Assembly: GCF_901933205.1 (NCBI RefSeq)
Contig: NW_022148237.1
Location: 672,001 to 736,000, forward strand
Source of the DNA: Camarhynchus parvulus
Taxonomy: Eukaryota > Chordata > Aves > Passeriformes > Thraupidae
Length of the DNA stretch: 64,000 nt
Reading direction: 5' to 3'
Shown here piece after piece: positions 32,395 to 44,300 of the stretch. The stretch's first letter is position 1. Every line of letters starts with the position of its first letter. The notes beneath the pieces are model-generated. The model was not told the origin of the DNA and did not search any database. It was given only the letters and a program-made list of their open reading frames with translations. A program made the position numbers and the translations under genes.

Positions 32395-35300
32395 ATGGCG
32401 GCGGCGCTGGGGCGGTGAGCGCGCGCCAGAGGCCGACCCCCCCCCCCATGGGACCCCCCCCACGGGACCCCCCCCAAAAATCCCCCCGGGACCCCCCGGC
32501 CGGGCCTCGAGCGCCCGGGACCCCCCCAAGGCCTCGAGCCTGGGCTGCGGCCCAGCTCCCCCCACAGCCCCCACACCCCCCGACCCCTGTGGGACCCTCC
32601 CCCCCCAAAACCCCCCGGGACCCCCCCGAATCTGCTCTGTGACCCCCCCCATTCCTCTCCCTGCTGCCCCCCAGGTGGGATTTGGGGGATCTCGAACCCC
32701 CCCGTGCCCACCTGAGGGGGTTTCGGGGTGTCCTGGTGCCCCCCGTGGGTTTGGGGGGGTCTCCCGCTGGCTTTGGGGTGTCCCGATGCCCCCCAGGTTG
32801 GATTTGGTGGTTGTTTTGGGGGGGGTCTCCCCCTGTTTTGGGTTCCTGACCCCCCCGTGCCCTCCAGGCAGGTTTTGGGGGTGTTGGTGGGGGGTTCTTC
32901 CCTTGTTTTTGGGGTGCTGACGCCCCCGTGCCCCCCAGGTGGATTTTGTGGGGTATTTTGGGGGGGGGGTTCTCCTCCTGTTTTGTGTTCCTGACCCCCC
33001 CCCCGTGCCCCCCAGGTGGGGTTTTTGGGGGGTTCTCTCTCTGTTTTGTATTCCTGACTCCCCTGTACCCCCAGGCAGGGTTTGGTGGTTATTTGGGGGG
33101 GTCCCTGTCTGGTTTTGTGTTCCTGACCCCCCCTGTACCCCCAGGTGGCCGCTGGGGCTCGCCCTGTGCTGCCTCCTCGGGGCCTCGCTCGCCGTCGACC
33201 GCGGCAACTTCAAGACGTGCGAGCAGAGCGGCTTCTGCAGGTGTGGGGAGGGGGGGGCACCCCTGGGCGGGGGGGGGCACGGCCCGGGGGGTCGCTCAGA
33301 GCCCGTGTGTCCCCCCCGTGCCCCCCCCCAGGCGGCAGCGGCGGATCCAGCCCGGGAACTCCCCGTACCGGGCCCTGCTGGAGTCGCTGGAGCTCGGCCC
33401 CGACGTGGCCAGGATGCGGCTGGTGAACGAGGCCACGCAGGTGAGGGGACACTGGGAACACGGGGGTCCTTCTGTGCAGGTGTTGCTGCTGTGGGAGGTG
33501 TGGGGGCCCTGAGGTGTCACTGTCCCCATGTCCCCTGCTCCAGGTGTCCCTGTCCCTGTTCAGGTGTCCCTGTCCCCATGTCCCCTGCCCCAGGTGTGCC
33601 TGTCCCTGTTCAGGTGTCCCTGTCCCTGTGTGTCCCGGTCCCCGTGTCCCCTGCCCCAGGTGTCCCTGTCCCTGTTCAGGTGTCACTGTCCCTGTTCAGG
33701 TGTCCCTGTCCCCATGTCCCCTGCCCCAGGTGTGCCTGTCCCTGTTCAGGTGTCCCTGTCCCTGTTCAGGTGTCCCTGTCCCCGTGTCCCTGCCCCAGGT
33801 GTCCCTGTCCCTGCTCAGGTGTCCCTGTCCCCGTGTCCCCTGCCCCAGGTGCCGCTGCTGCTGGAGCTGTGGGGTCTCTCTGGGAACGTCACCCGCCTGC
33901 GCATCCAGGAGCTGAACCCGCTGCGACCCCGGTACCAGGTGCCCGACGTGCTGCTGGGGGAGCCACCCGCCGAGAGGTGAGGGACCATGGGGCCAATGGG
34001 GACATGGGGACAGTGCCACCTCCCCATTGCTGCTGGGAGAGCCACCCGCTGAGAGGTGAGGGGACAGGGGACGTTGCTGTCCCCAGGCTGTGACGAGGGC
34101 ACGCTGGAGCTGTCCCCAGCATACCCTGGGATGGCGACAGTGTCCCCAACCTCGCTGTCCCCAGGGCTGGCAGTCACAGAGCTCTGGGATGATCGAGGGG
34201 TGCCCTGGGATGGTGACAGTGTCCCCAACCCCGCTGTCCCCAGGCTGGAGGTGACAGGCCGTGACAAGGGCACCTGGAGCTGTCCCAGAGTGGCAGTCAC
34301 AGAGCTCTGGGGTACTCTGGCATGGCGACAGTGTCCCCAACCCCGCTGTCCCAGAGTGGCAGTCACAGAGCTCTGGGGTGCCCTGGGATGATCGAGGGGT
34401 GCCCTGGGATGGTGACAGTGTCCCCACCCCCGCTGTCCCCAGGCTGGAGGTGACAGGCCGTGACGAGGGCACGCTGGAGCTGGCGCTGGGCCCCGGCGGT
34501 CACCGGCTGCTGGTGACAGAGCGCCCGTTCCGCCTGGACCTGCTGCGCCACCGGGAGCTGCTCTGCTCCGTCAACGCCCGCGGCCTCCTCGTCTTCGAGC
34601 ACCAGCGGCGCCGCCGGGACTCGTGAGTGACCAAAAAACCCTCAGGAGTCCTTAAAAGCTTCAAAACCCTCAAAAACCCCTTGAAAATCCTCAAGAAACC
34701 TTCAACCCTCTGCAAAAAAAAAAAAAAAACCACCACAAAAACCCTCCAAAGCACCTCAAAAACCTTCAAAATAACGCCCAAAAATGCGTTAGAATCACTC
34801 AAAAGCCCTCGAAATAACCCACAAAAAACACGTAAAAATCACTCCAAAACGTTCAAAATAACCCCCGAAAAACACATCAAAATCCCTCGAAATAGCTCAA
34901 AAAATCCTTAAAAACCTTCAAAAAATTCTGAACAAACTCTGGAGAAACTCTCAAGCAATCCACAAAAAGCTCTCGAGAGCTTTCAACGTACCCTCCAAAA
35001 ACCATATTAAAAACTCTCAAAGCCCCCCAAAAAACCTCTAACAAACCCTCAAAAAAAATCCACAAATCCCCTTAACGTACCCCCCAAAAAACCCTTGAAG
35101 AACTCTCAAAAAAACCCTTTGAAACCTCAGAAAAAGCCTCAAAATACTCCCCAAAAAACCATTTTAAAACCCTCAAAAAACCCCTTAAAAACCTTGCAAA
35201 ACCCTGAAAAAAATCATTAACCCCCCCACAAAAGCCCCCAGGTCCCCCCCCAGGCCGTTGGTGGCAGCGCTCAGGGGGGGTGGGGGGGTGTCCCCCAAAG

Positions 35301-38300
35301 CACACAGGGGGTCGGGGGTCGCCCCCCCGAGCTGAGGGGGGGTCCCCACGGGCCGGGGGGGCCGCGCTGACTCTCTGTGTTTCTGTTTTGGTGCCCCCCA
35401 CCCCCAGTCTGGCGGATAAAGTTAGTTCTGTGTGGGATAAGATCAAGAGCCTTTTCCGTAGGTAAATCCATGGAATGCGCCCCCAAAACCCACCCCGGAC
35501 CCCCCCCAAAGGGACCCCCCCCCCCCTTATCATGGTGGGAGGGGGTAGGAGAAGTTGGGGGGCTTCAAATCCCCCCCAAAAAAAGGGAAGCAGGAGCAGC
35601 TTGGGGGGGGAGTCGCTGTGGCCCCCAAAATTGGGGAGGGGGCTGGAGCAGCCAGGGGGGGTCTGTACCCCCCCAGATTGAAGGGTCAGGTGTAGCCAGG
35701 GGGGGTCTGGACACCCCAAAAATGAGGAGATCCCCCCACACCCCCCAGAGCGGGCAGGAGCAGCTGGGGGGGTCCAGGTCCCCCCAAAATTCGGGGTCCT
35801 GGGGGTGCCCCTTGTCCCTGCCCCCCCTCCCCCTTTGGGGCACCCCAGGACCCCAAATTCCCACAGGGACCCCCCCAAGGACCCCCCAGGTGAGGAGGGG
35901 GCGGCGCAGGAGGGACCCGAGGACGGCGCTGGCAGCACCCAGAGCGAGAAGGTGACAAGGACAAGGGGAGGGGGACACTGGGGTGGGACACCCCCAAATT
36001 AAACCCCCCCACCCCTTTTTTGGGGAGGGGTCCCCCCGTTCCTGACTGGATCTGTCCCCCCCCCCAGCCCGCAGAGCCCCCGGCAGAGCCCGAGGAGGAG
36101 CCGGGGGCGTGGGAGGAGACGTTCAAAACGCACACGGACAGCAAACCCTACGGTGGGGACACCTGGGGACACTTGGGGACACCTGGGGGGGACACGGGGG
36201 GGACCCCTGTGACCCCCCCCCGCCTCCCCTCCCCACAGGACCCACCTCGGTGGGGTTGGATTTCTCCCTGCCTGGGTTTGAGCACGTGTACGGCATCCCC
36301 GAGCACGCCGAGAGCCTGCGGCTGCGGCCCACCGAGTGAGCCTGGGGACACTGGGGACACTGGGGACACTGGGGACAGCACGGGACACTGGGGTGGCGCT
36401 GAGACACGGAGGGGCACGGGGATGTGGGGGCACAGGGGCATGCTGAGGGGTGATGGTGGCACTGAGGGGGCGGTGGTGTCGCCGTGGGAGGACAGGAGCG
36501 CTGTGGGGTGACGGTGACAGTGACAGCGGCAACAGTGACAGCAGTGACAGTGACAGCCATGCTGTGCGGGGGTGGCAGCGACGCTGGCATCATGGGGTGA
36601 TGGTGACATTCTGGGGGTGTTCCTGATGTCCTGAGGGTGCTCCTGAGCCTGTCCCCATGTCCCTGATGGCCCCTGGGAGGTGACCTGTACTGGTTGAACA
36701 CCCCTGGGGGAATGTCCCTGTCCCCATGTCCCCAAGGGGGGTGACCTGTACGGCCTGTACACCCTGGGGGGATGTCCCTGACCCCCTGGCAATGTCCCTA
36801 ACCTTGTCCCTGTGTCCCCAAGGGAGGTGACCCATAGAGCTTGTACACCCCCTGGCAGTGTCCCCGACCCCCTGGCAGTGTCCCTGAGTGTCCCCGTGTC
36901 CCCAGGGGCGGTGACCCGTACCGCCTGTACAACCTGGACGTGTTCCAGTACGAGGTGTTCACGCCCATGGCCCTGTACGGCTCCGTGCCGCTGCTGCTCG
37001 CCCACCGGCCCCGCCTCAGCCTCGGCCTCTTCTGGCTCAACGCCGCCGAGACCTGGGTGGACATCGGCTCCAACACGGCCGGGAAGGTCAGCCAGGGGGC
37101 TTGGGGGGGTCTGGGGGAGGTTTGGGGGGTCCTGGGTGGACATCGGCTCCAACACGGCCGGGAAGGTCTGACAGGGGGCTTGGGGGGGTCTGGGGGTCCT
37201 GGGTGGGTTTGGGGGGTCCTGGGTGGACATCGGCTCCAACACGGCCGGGAAGGTCAGCCAGGGGCTTGGGGGTTGGAGTTTGGGGGTTGATCCTCAAAGA
37301 GTTATTGGGGGTGTGTGGTTTGGGGGTTTGAATAGGGGGAAGGCAGCCGGGGTGGGGGTGGGGTGTGGGTTTTGGGGGTTACATGTCAACCGGGAGGTCT
37401 GACAGGGGGTCTGCAGGGTCCTGACTGGGTTTGGGGGGCTTTGGGGTTGGTTTGGAGGGTCCTGGGTGGACATTGGCTCCAACGTGGCTGGGAAGGTCTG
37501 CCAGGGGGTGGTTGGGGGGTCCTGGGAAGTTTGGGGGGTCCTGGGTGGATTTGGGGGTTTCTGGGGGGAGCATTGGCTTTAACATGGCCGGGAAAGTCCA
37601 AGAGGGGGATTTGGGGGGAATGTCAGGTTACTCCAATGGGAATTTGGGGTTGCTGACCCCTTGTGCCGCCCCCAGACCCTTTTTGGGAAGCTGCTGGATT
37701 ACATGCAGGGGGGGGGTGAGACCCCCCAGACCGAGGTGCGCTGGATGTCCGAGAGCGGCGTCATCGACGTCTTCCTGCTGCTGGGGCCGGGGCCCGCCGA
37801 TGTCACTGCCCAGTACGGGAGACTGACCGGTACGGGGACACTGGGAGTACTGGGATGGGACACTGGGGATACTGGGGACACTGGGATGGGAGACTGACCG
37901 GTACGGGGACACTGGGGACACTGGGATGGGTCACTGGGGACACTGGGAATACTGGGATGGGACACTGGGGACACCAGTACGGGAGGCTGACCGGTACGGG
38001 GACACTGGGGACACTGGGAGTACTGGGATGGGACACTGGGGATACTGGGGACACTGGGATGGGACACTGGGGACACCGGCACGGGGACACTGGGAATACT
38101 GGGATGGGACACTGGGGACACTGGGATGGGACACTGGGGACACCAGTATGGGAGACTGACTGGTACGGGGACACTGGGGACACTGGGAATACTGGGATGG
38201 GACACTGGGAATACTGGGGACACCAGTACGGGAGACTGGTACAGGATACTGGGGACACTGGGCTGGGGACACTGATGGGGACAGGGACACCAGAACAGAG

Positions 38301-41300
38301 CCCTGACCAGTACCGGCCACTGGGGACACTGCAAATTTTTCTCCTTCAGCCCCATTCCTATTTTCAGGGGGATTTTTGGGGGATTTCTCAAGTTTAGTCT
38401 TGCCTAGTTGTTGTTTTTAGAGTTACTTTCAGGGAATTTCTGCCCTATTCCCCTTTCAGAGTTATTTTTAGGGAATTCCCACCCTATTTTCACTTTTAAG
38501 GTTATCATTTAAGGGCATCATTTCCACCCTACCTCATTTTTAGGTTTATTTTAAGGGATTTTTTTGGTTTTTAGGTTTATTTTAAGGGATTTTTTGGGTT
38601 TTTAGGTTTATCTCTAGGGACTTCTCCTCTGGCCCTGCCCCGTCCCTGTTTTTAGGGCCATTTTGGGGGATTTCACCCGGGTTTCTCCCCTTGCCCAGGC
38701 ACGCAGGCGCTGCCCCCCCTGTTCTCCCTGGGCTACCACCAGAGCCGCTGGAATTACCAGGACGAGGCGGACGTGGAGGCCGTGGAGAGGGGATTCGAGG
38801 AGCACGAGCTGCCCCTGGACGTGATCTGGCTGGACATCGAGCACGCCGACGGCAAGCGCTACTTCACCTGGGACCCCGCAAAATTCCCCAACCCTCGCGG
38901 GATGCTGGAGCGCCTGGCGGCCCGGAAACGCAGGGTGGGCATGGGATTGGGGTGGGAATGGGATTGGGGTGGGGGGTGGGAATGGGATCGGGGATGGGAT
39001 CGGGGTGGGATTGGGATCGGGAATGGGGTGGGAATGGGGTGGGTTTGGGATTGGGATTGGGGTGGGAATGGGGTGGAATTGGGGTGGGTTTGGGATTGGG
39101 AATGGGATTGGGGTGGGATTGGGGTGGGTGCAGGATTGGGGTTGGTGCAGGATTGGGGTTGGGATTGGGATTAGGACCGGATCCTGCAGAATTCCCAAAG
39201 CTCCTGGAGCAGCTGGCAGCCCAGAAATGCAGGATGGGGGTGAGAAAGGGAATGGGATTGGGTTTGGGAGAGAGAAGAGGAGTGAAATTGGGTTTTGGTG
39301 TGGGTTTGGGGTCGGTTGGGAATGGGATTGGGAGTAGGGATGGGACTGGGATGGAGAATGCAGTCAGGAGCAGGATGGGGGATAGGAAATGGAAAACGGG
39401 GTAGGAGTCGGACCAGGAGCGGGCTGGACGCTGGGATTGGGATCAGGAATTGGAATTGGGATCTCCCTGCCCAGGCAGTGACAGTGGGAACCCCACAAAG
39501 GCACTTTGGGGTTATTCTGGGTGGTTTTGTGTCCGGGATCAGGGCGGGGATGGGAATTGGGGCATTTGGGAACGTTCCCTCGGCCACTGCCCCCCTGGAC
39601 ACTGCCCTGTGGTCACTCACCCGTGGTCACTCCCCCTGGACACTGCCCCACAGATGGTCAGCATCGTGGACCCTCACATCAAGGTGGACGGGGGGTACCG
39701 GGTGCACTCGGAGCTGCGGGCGCGGGGCCTCTACGTCAAAACCAAGGATGGCAACGACTACGAGGGCTGGTGCTGGCCCGGTCAGTGGGGCTGGGGGGTC
39801 CTGGGGGGTCCTCGAGGGGTTTTAGGGGATTTTGGAGGGGTTTTGGGGGTTCTTGAAGGGATTTTTTGGGGTCTGAGGGTGCTCAGGGAGTTGCACATCA
39901 AGACTGAGAATGGCACCAGCTACAAAGGGTGGTGGTGGTTCCATCAGTGGGGCTGGGGAAGGGGGTTCTCAAAGGGTTTTAGGGGATTTTGGGAGGGTTT
40001 GGGGGCTCCTGAAGGGATTTGGGGGGGGTCTCAGGGTGTTTGGGGAGTTCCACATTAAGATCGAGGATGGTCTGGCTACAAAGGCTGGTGTTGGAGCAGT
40101 CAGTGGGGCTGGGGGGAATTTGGGGTGGTTTATGGGGATTTGGGGGTGGTTTTGGGGTCTCAAGGGGGCTCACAAGCCCCTTCATGTCCCCCCCAGGCTC
40201 CTCGGCATACCCCGACTTCACGAACCCCGAGATGCGCGAGTGGTGGGCGAACATGTTTGCCTACGACCAATACGAGGTGGGGACCCCCCAAAATCCCACT
40301 CAGACCCCCCCTAAAACTCTGTCAGATCCCCCACAGCCCCAGGACCCCCCTCAAACCATTCCCAGAACCCTGGACCCCCCCCAAATTCCCCTCCCCACCC
40401 TTTCCCCCTCTCACCCTCCTCCCCTGGGCTTTCTCCTCCTCCCCTTGGAGACCCCCCCCATCTTTTGGGGGGGGATTTTGGGGAACCTCCTGGAGATCTT
40501 AGGGCCCCTCCCATATTTCTGGGGTTTCCCTGCTGATTTTTGGGGTTCTCCTGAGCCTCAAACCCTCCCTAGTTTTAGGGAACCCCCACAAATCCCTCGC
40601 AACCCCTTTCTCCCTCTCACCCTTTTTGGAGACCCCGCCTTGGCTTCCTGCCCCGATTTTGGGGATCCCCCGGGAGGGTTTTAAACCCCCCCCGTATTTT
40701 TGGGGTCCCCCCGTTGATTTGGGGTCCCCCCAGGGCTCCACGGAGGCGCTGTTCACGTGGAATGACATGAACGAGCCGTCGGTGTTCAGCGGCCCCGAGG
40801 TGACGATGCACAAGGACGCACGGCACTTCGGGGGCTGGGAGCACCGGGAGCTGCACAACATCTACGGGCTCTACGTGGTGAGACCCCTCCCCAAAATCCC
40901 CCCCAGGGACACCCCAAAAACCCCTCAGGGACCCCCCAAAAAATCATGATCTCCCAGAGCCCCCCAAACCCCTTTATGACCCTCTCAAACTCCTTTTGGG
41001 CCCCTCCAATTCCCCATTCATTTCCCACCAAACCCCTTCAAGGTCCCCAAAACCCCTTTAAGGCCCCCCAAACTCCCTTTAGGACCCCCAAACCCTCTCA
41101 ATTCCCCCTTAATTTTCCCCCAAACCCCTTTAGGGCCCCCCAAACCCTCTTTAGGACTCCCAGATCCTCTCAATTCCCCCTTAATTTCCCTCCAAACCCC
41201 TTTGGCCTCCCCCAATTCCTTTGGGGTTGGGCTTGGGATTGGGTTAGGGGTCAGGTTTGGGGTTGGGGTTGGGATTGGGTTAGGGGTTGGGTTTGGGGTC

Positions 41301-44300
41301 AGGTTTGGGGTCAGGTTTGGGGCTGGGTTTGGGGTTGGGTTTGGGGTCAGGTTTGGGGTTGGGTTTGGGGTCAGGTTTGGGGTCAGGTTTGGGGTCAGGT
41401 TTGGGGTCAGGTTTGGGGCTGGGTTTGGGGTTGGGTTTGGGGTTGGGTTAGGGGTCAGGTTTGGGGTTGGGTTTGGGGTTGGGTTAGGGGTCAGGTTTGG
41501 GGTGGTTTTTGGGGTGTTTTCTGGGGTGGCTGACCCCGTTTTCCCCATTCCCAGCACAAGGCCACGGCCGAGGGGCAGATCCGGCGCTCGGGGGGGCGGC
41601 TCCGGCCCTTCGTGCTCAGCCGCGCCTTCTTTGCCGGCTCCCAGCGCTACGGTGAGGATTGGGGGCAGATCCCGGGAATCTGGGCAAATCCTGGAATTCT
41701 AGGGGGGGGCAGGATTGAGGGGAGCCCCCCCTGAGCTGAGACCCCCCCAAACACCCCCAGGTGCGGTTTGGACCGGGGACAACACGGCCGATTGGGAGCA
41801 CCTGAGGATCTCCATCCCCATGTGCCTGAGCTTTGGGCTGGCTGGGCTGGCCTTCTGCGGGGGTGAGCCAAACTGGGAGTACTGGGAGCACTGGGAATGC
41901 TGGGGATAATGGGATTGGGGTCAGGGATTGGGTTATGGGATAGGGAATGGGGTCAGGGAGTGGGGATGGGGTCAGAGCTGGGATCCAGAATAGAAATGGG
42001 ACCAGTATTGGGATCAGGGCTTGGATCAGGATTAGGACCGGGATCAGGACTAGGATTGGGATCAGGGCTGGGACCAGGACCAGGATTGGGATCAGGGCTG
42101 GGACCAGGACCAGGATTGGGATCGGGGCTGGGATCAGGATCAGGATTGGGATTGGGGCTGGGATCAGGACCAGGATTGGGATCAGGGCTGGGACCAGGAC
42201 CAGCACCAGGATTTGGTACCGGGATCAGGCTCAGGATCCGGGCTCACTGCCCCCCCCGCCCCGTTGGCAGCGGACGTGGGCGGATTTTTCCAGAACCCAG
42301 GCCCGGAGCTGCAGGTGCGCTGGTACCAGGCCGGGGCCTTCCAGCCCTTCTTCCGCGCCCACGCGCACCTGGACACAGCGCGGCGCCTGGCTGCTGAGCC
42401 CCGAGCACCTGGCCATGGTCAGGGCCGCGCTGCGGCGCCGCTACGCCCTGCTGCCCGTGTGGTACACGGCCTTCTACCGCTGCCACCGCCAGGGCATCCC
42501 CGTCATGAGGTGTGGCACCCCAAAAACCCCAAATCCACCCCAAAACCCGCCTGAGATAACCCCAAATCCCCTGAACCCAAATCTCTCACCCCAAACCCTG
42601 ATGACCCCAAATTCCTGACCCCAAACCCCCTGACCCCAAACCCCACTGTCCCCCCAGACCCCTGTGGATGGAATTCCCAGATGACCCCCAGACCTTCGCC
42701 ATGGATGACCAGTACCTGATCGGTGAGGGGGAGTCCCTGACCCTTTTTAGGGTCCCTGACTCCCTTTTTGGGGTCCCTGACCCCTTTTAGGATCCCTTTT
42801 TGGGGTCATTTTTGGGGTTTTCCCCTGGCTGACCCCTGTCCCCCAGACCGGGTGCTCCTGGTGCACCCCGTGACGGAGCCAGGCGCCCGCGGGGTCAACG
42901 TGTACCTGCCTGGGGAGGGAGAGGTGAGTGAGGGGATTTTGGGGTTTTTTTTTAGGGTTTTTGGGGTGCAGGACCCTTCTAAACCCTAAATTTTCTTCCC
43001 AGGTCTGGTACAATGATGAGACCCACGAGCAGCACCGGGCGCCCCAGACCCTCTATGTGCCCGTCACCCTCAGCACTGTGGGTTTTTGGTGGGGCTCAAG
43101 GGGTTTGGGGGGGTGCTGGGACCCCAAAACACCCAGGAGACCCTAAAACTTTCCCTGCAGACCCTAAAATTCCCCCTGGACACCCCAAAATCCTCCCCTG
43201 ATCCCCCTGTTCCCATATGGGGAGGGTGGTGCCCGTCACCCTCAGCACTGTGGGTTGTTGTTTGAGGGGTTTTGGGGGGGCTCAAGGGGTTTGGGGAGGG
43301 TGTTGGGACCCCAAAAACCCTCCCTGGAGACCCCAGAACTGCCATGGTGACCCCAAAATCCCCTTGGAGACCCCAAAACCTTCCTGGATCCCCCCCAGAT
43401 CCCTGTGTTCCAATGGTGGGGGGGACAGTGGGGGTGGTCCCTCAAGCACTGGGGGTGACTTGGGGTTTTTTGGGCGGGGTTTGGAGGAATTTGGGTTTTT
43501 TTTTAATGGGGTTTTTGGGGTGCCCCCAGATCCCGGTGTTCCAGCGGGGGGGGACGGTGATCCCACGCCAAGACCGACCTCGCCGCTCCACCGAGGCCAT
43601 GAGGAACGACCCCTTCACCCTCTACGTGGCCCTGAGCCCCCAGGTGAGTGTGGGGACCCCAAAAACGCCCCTAGGGACCCCAAAACCCCCCCAAATCCTT
43701 CCCAGGTGGGTGCAGGAAACCCAAAACCCCCGCCAGGAACCCCAAAAAGCCCCCAGTCCCCCCTCAGGTGAGCATGGAGACCTCAAAAACCCCCCAGGGA
43801 CCCCAAAAACTCTTCCTGGGACCCCAAAAAACCCTCTGAAACACCTCCCACCCCCTCATTTGTCCCCCAAAACACCCCAGAGCCCCCCCAAATCCCCCAA
43901 GACCTCCCCCAAACCTGCTGAGACTCCCCCCAAACACCCCCCAAACCTCCCCAAACTCTTCTGGCACCCCCCAAACCTTTCTGTGACCCCCCCAAATCTC
44001 ACTAAACTCTTCTGGGACCCCCCAAACCTCCCCAAACCCTTCTGGGACCCCCCAAACCTCCCCAAACCTTTCTGTGACCCCCCCAAAACCTCCCCAAACC
44101 CTTCTGGGACCCCCCCAAACCCCCTTTTGTCCCCCAGGGCACGGCACAGGGGGATCTGTACCTGGATGATGGGGTCAGCTTCGACTACGCCACCAAAAAC
44201 GCATTCCTGCACCGGCACTTCAGCTTCGCCAACGGCACCCTCACCTCCAGGTACCGAAAATATCCTCAAAATAGCCCAAAATATCCTAAAGTATTCAAAA

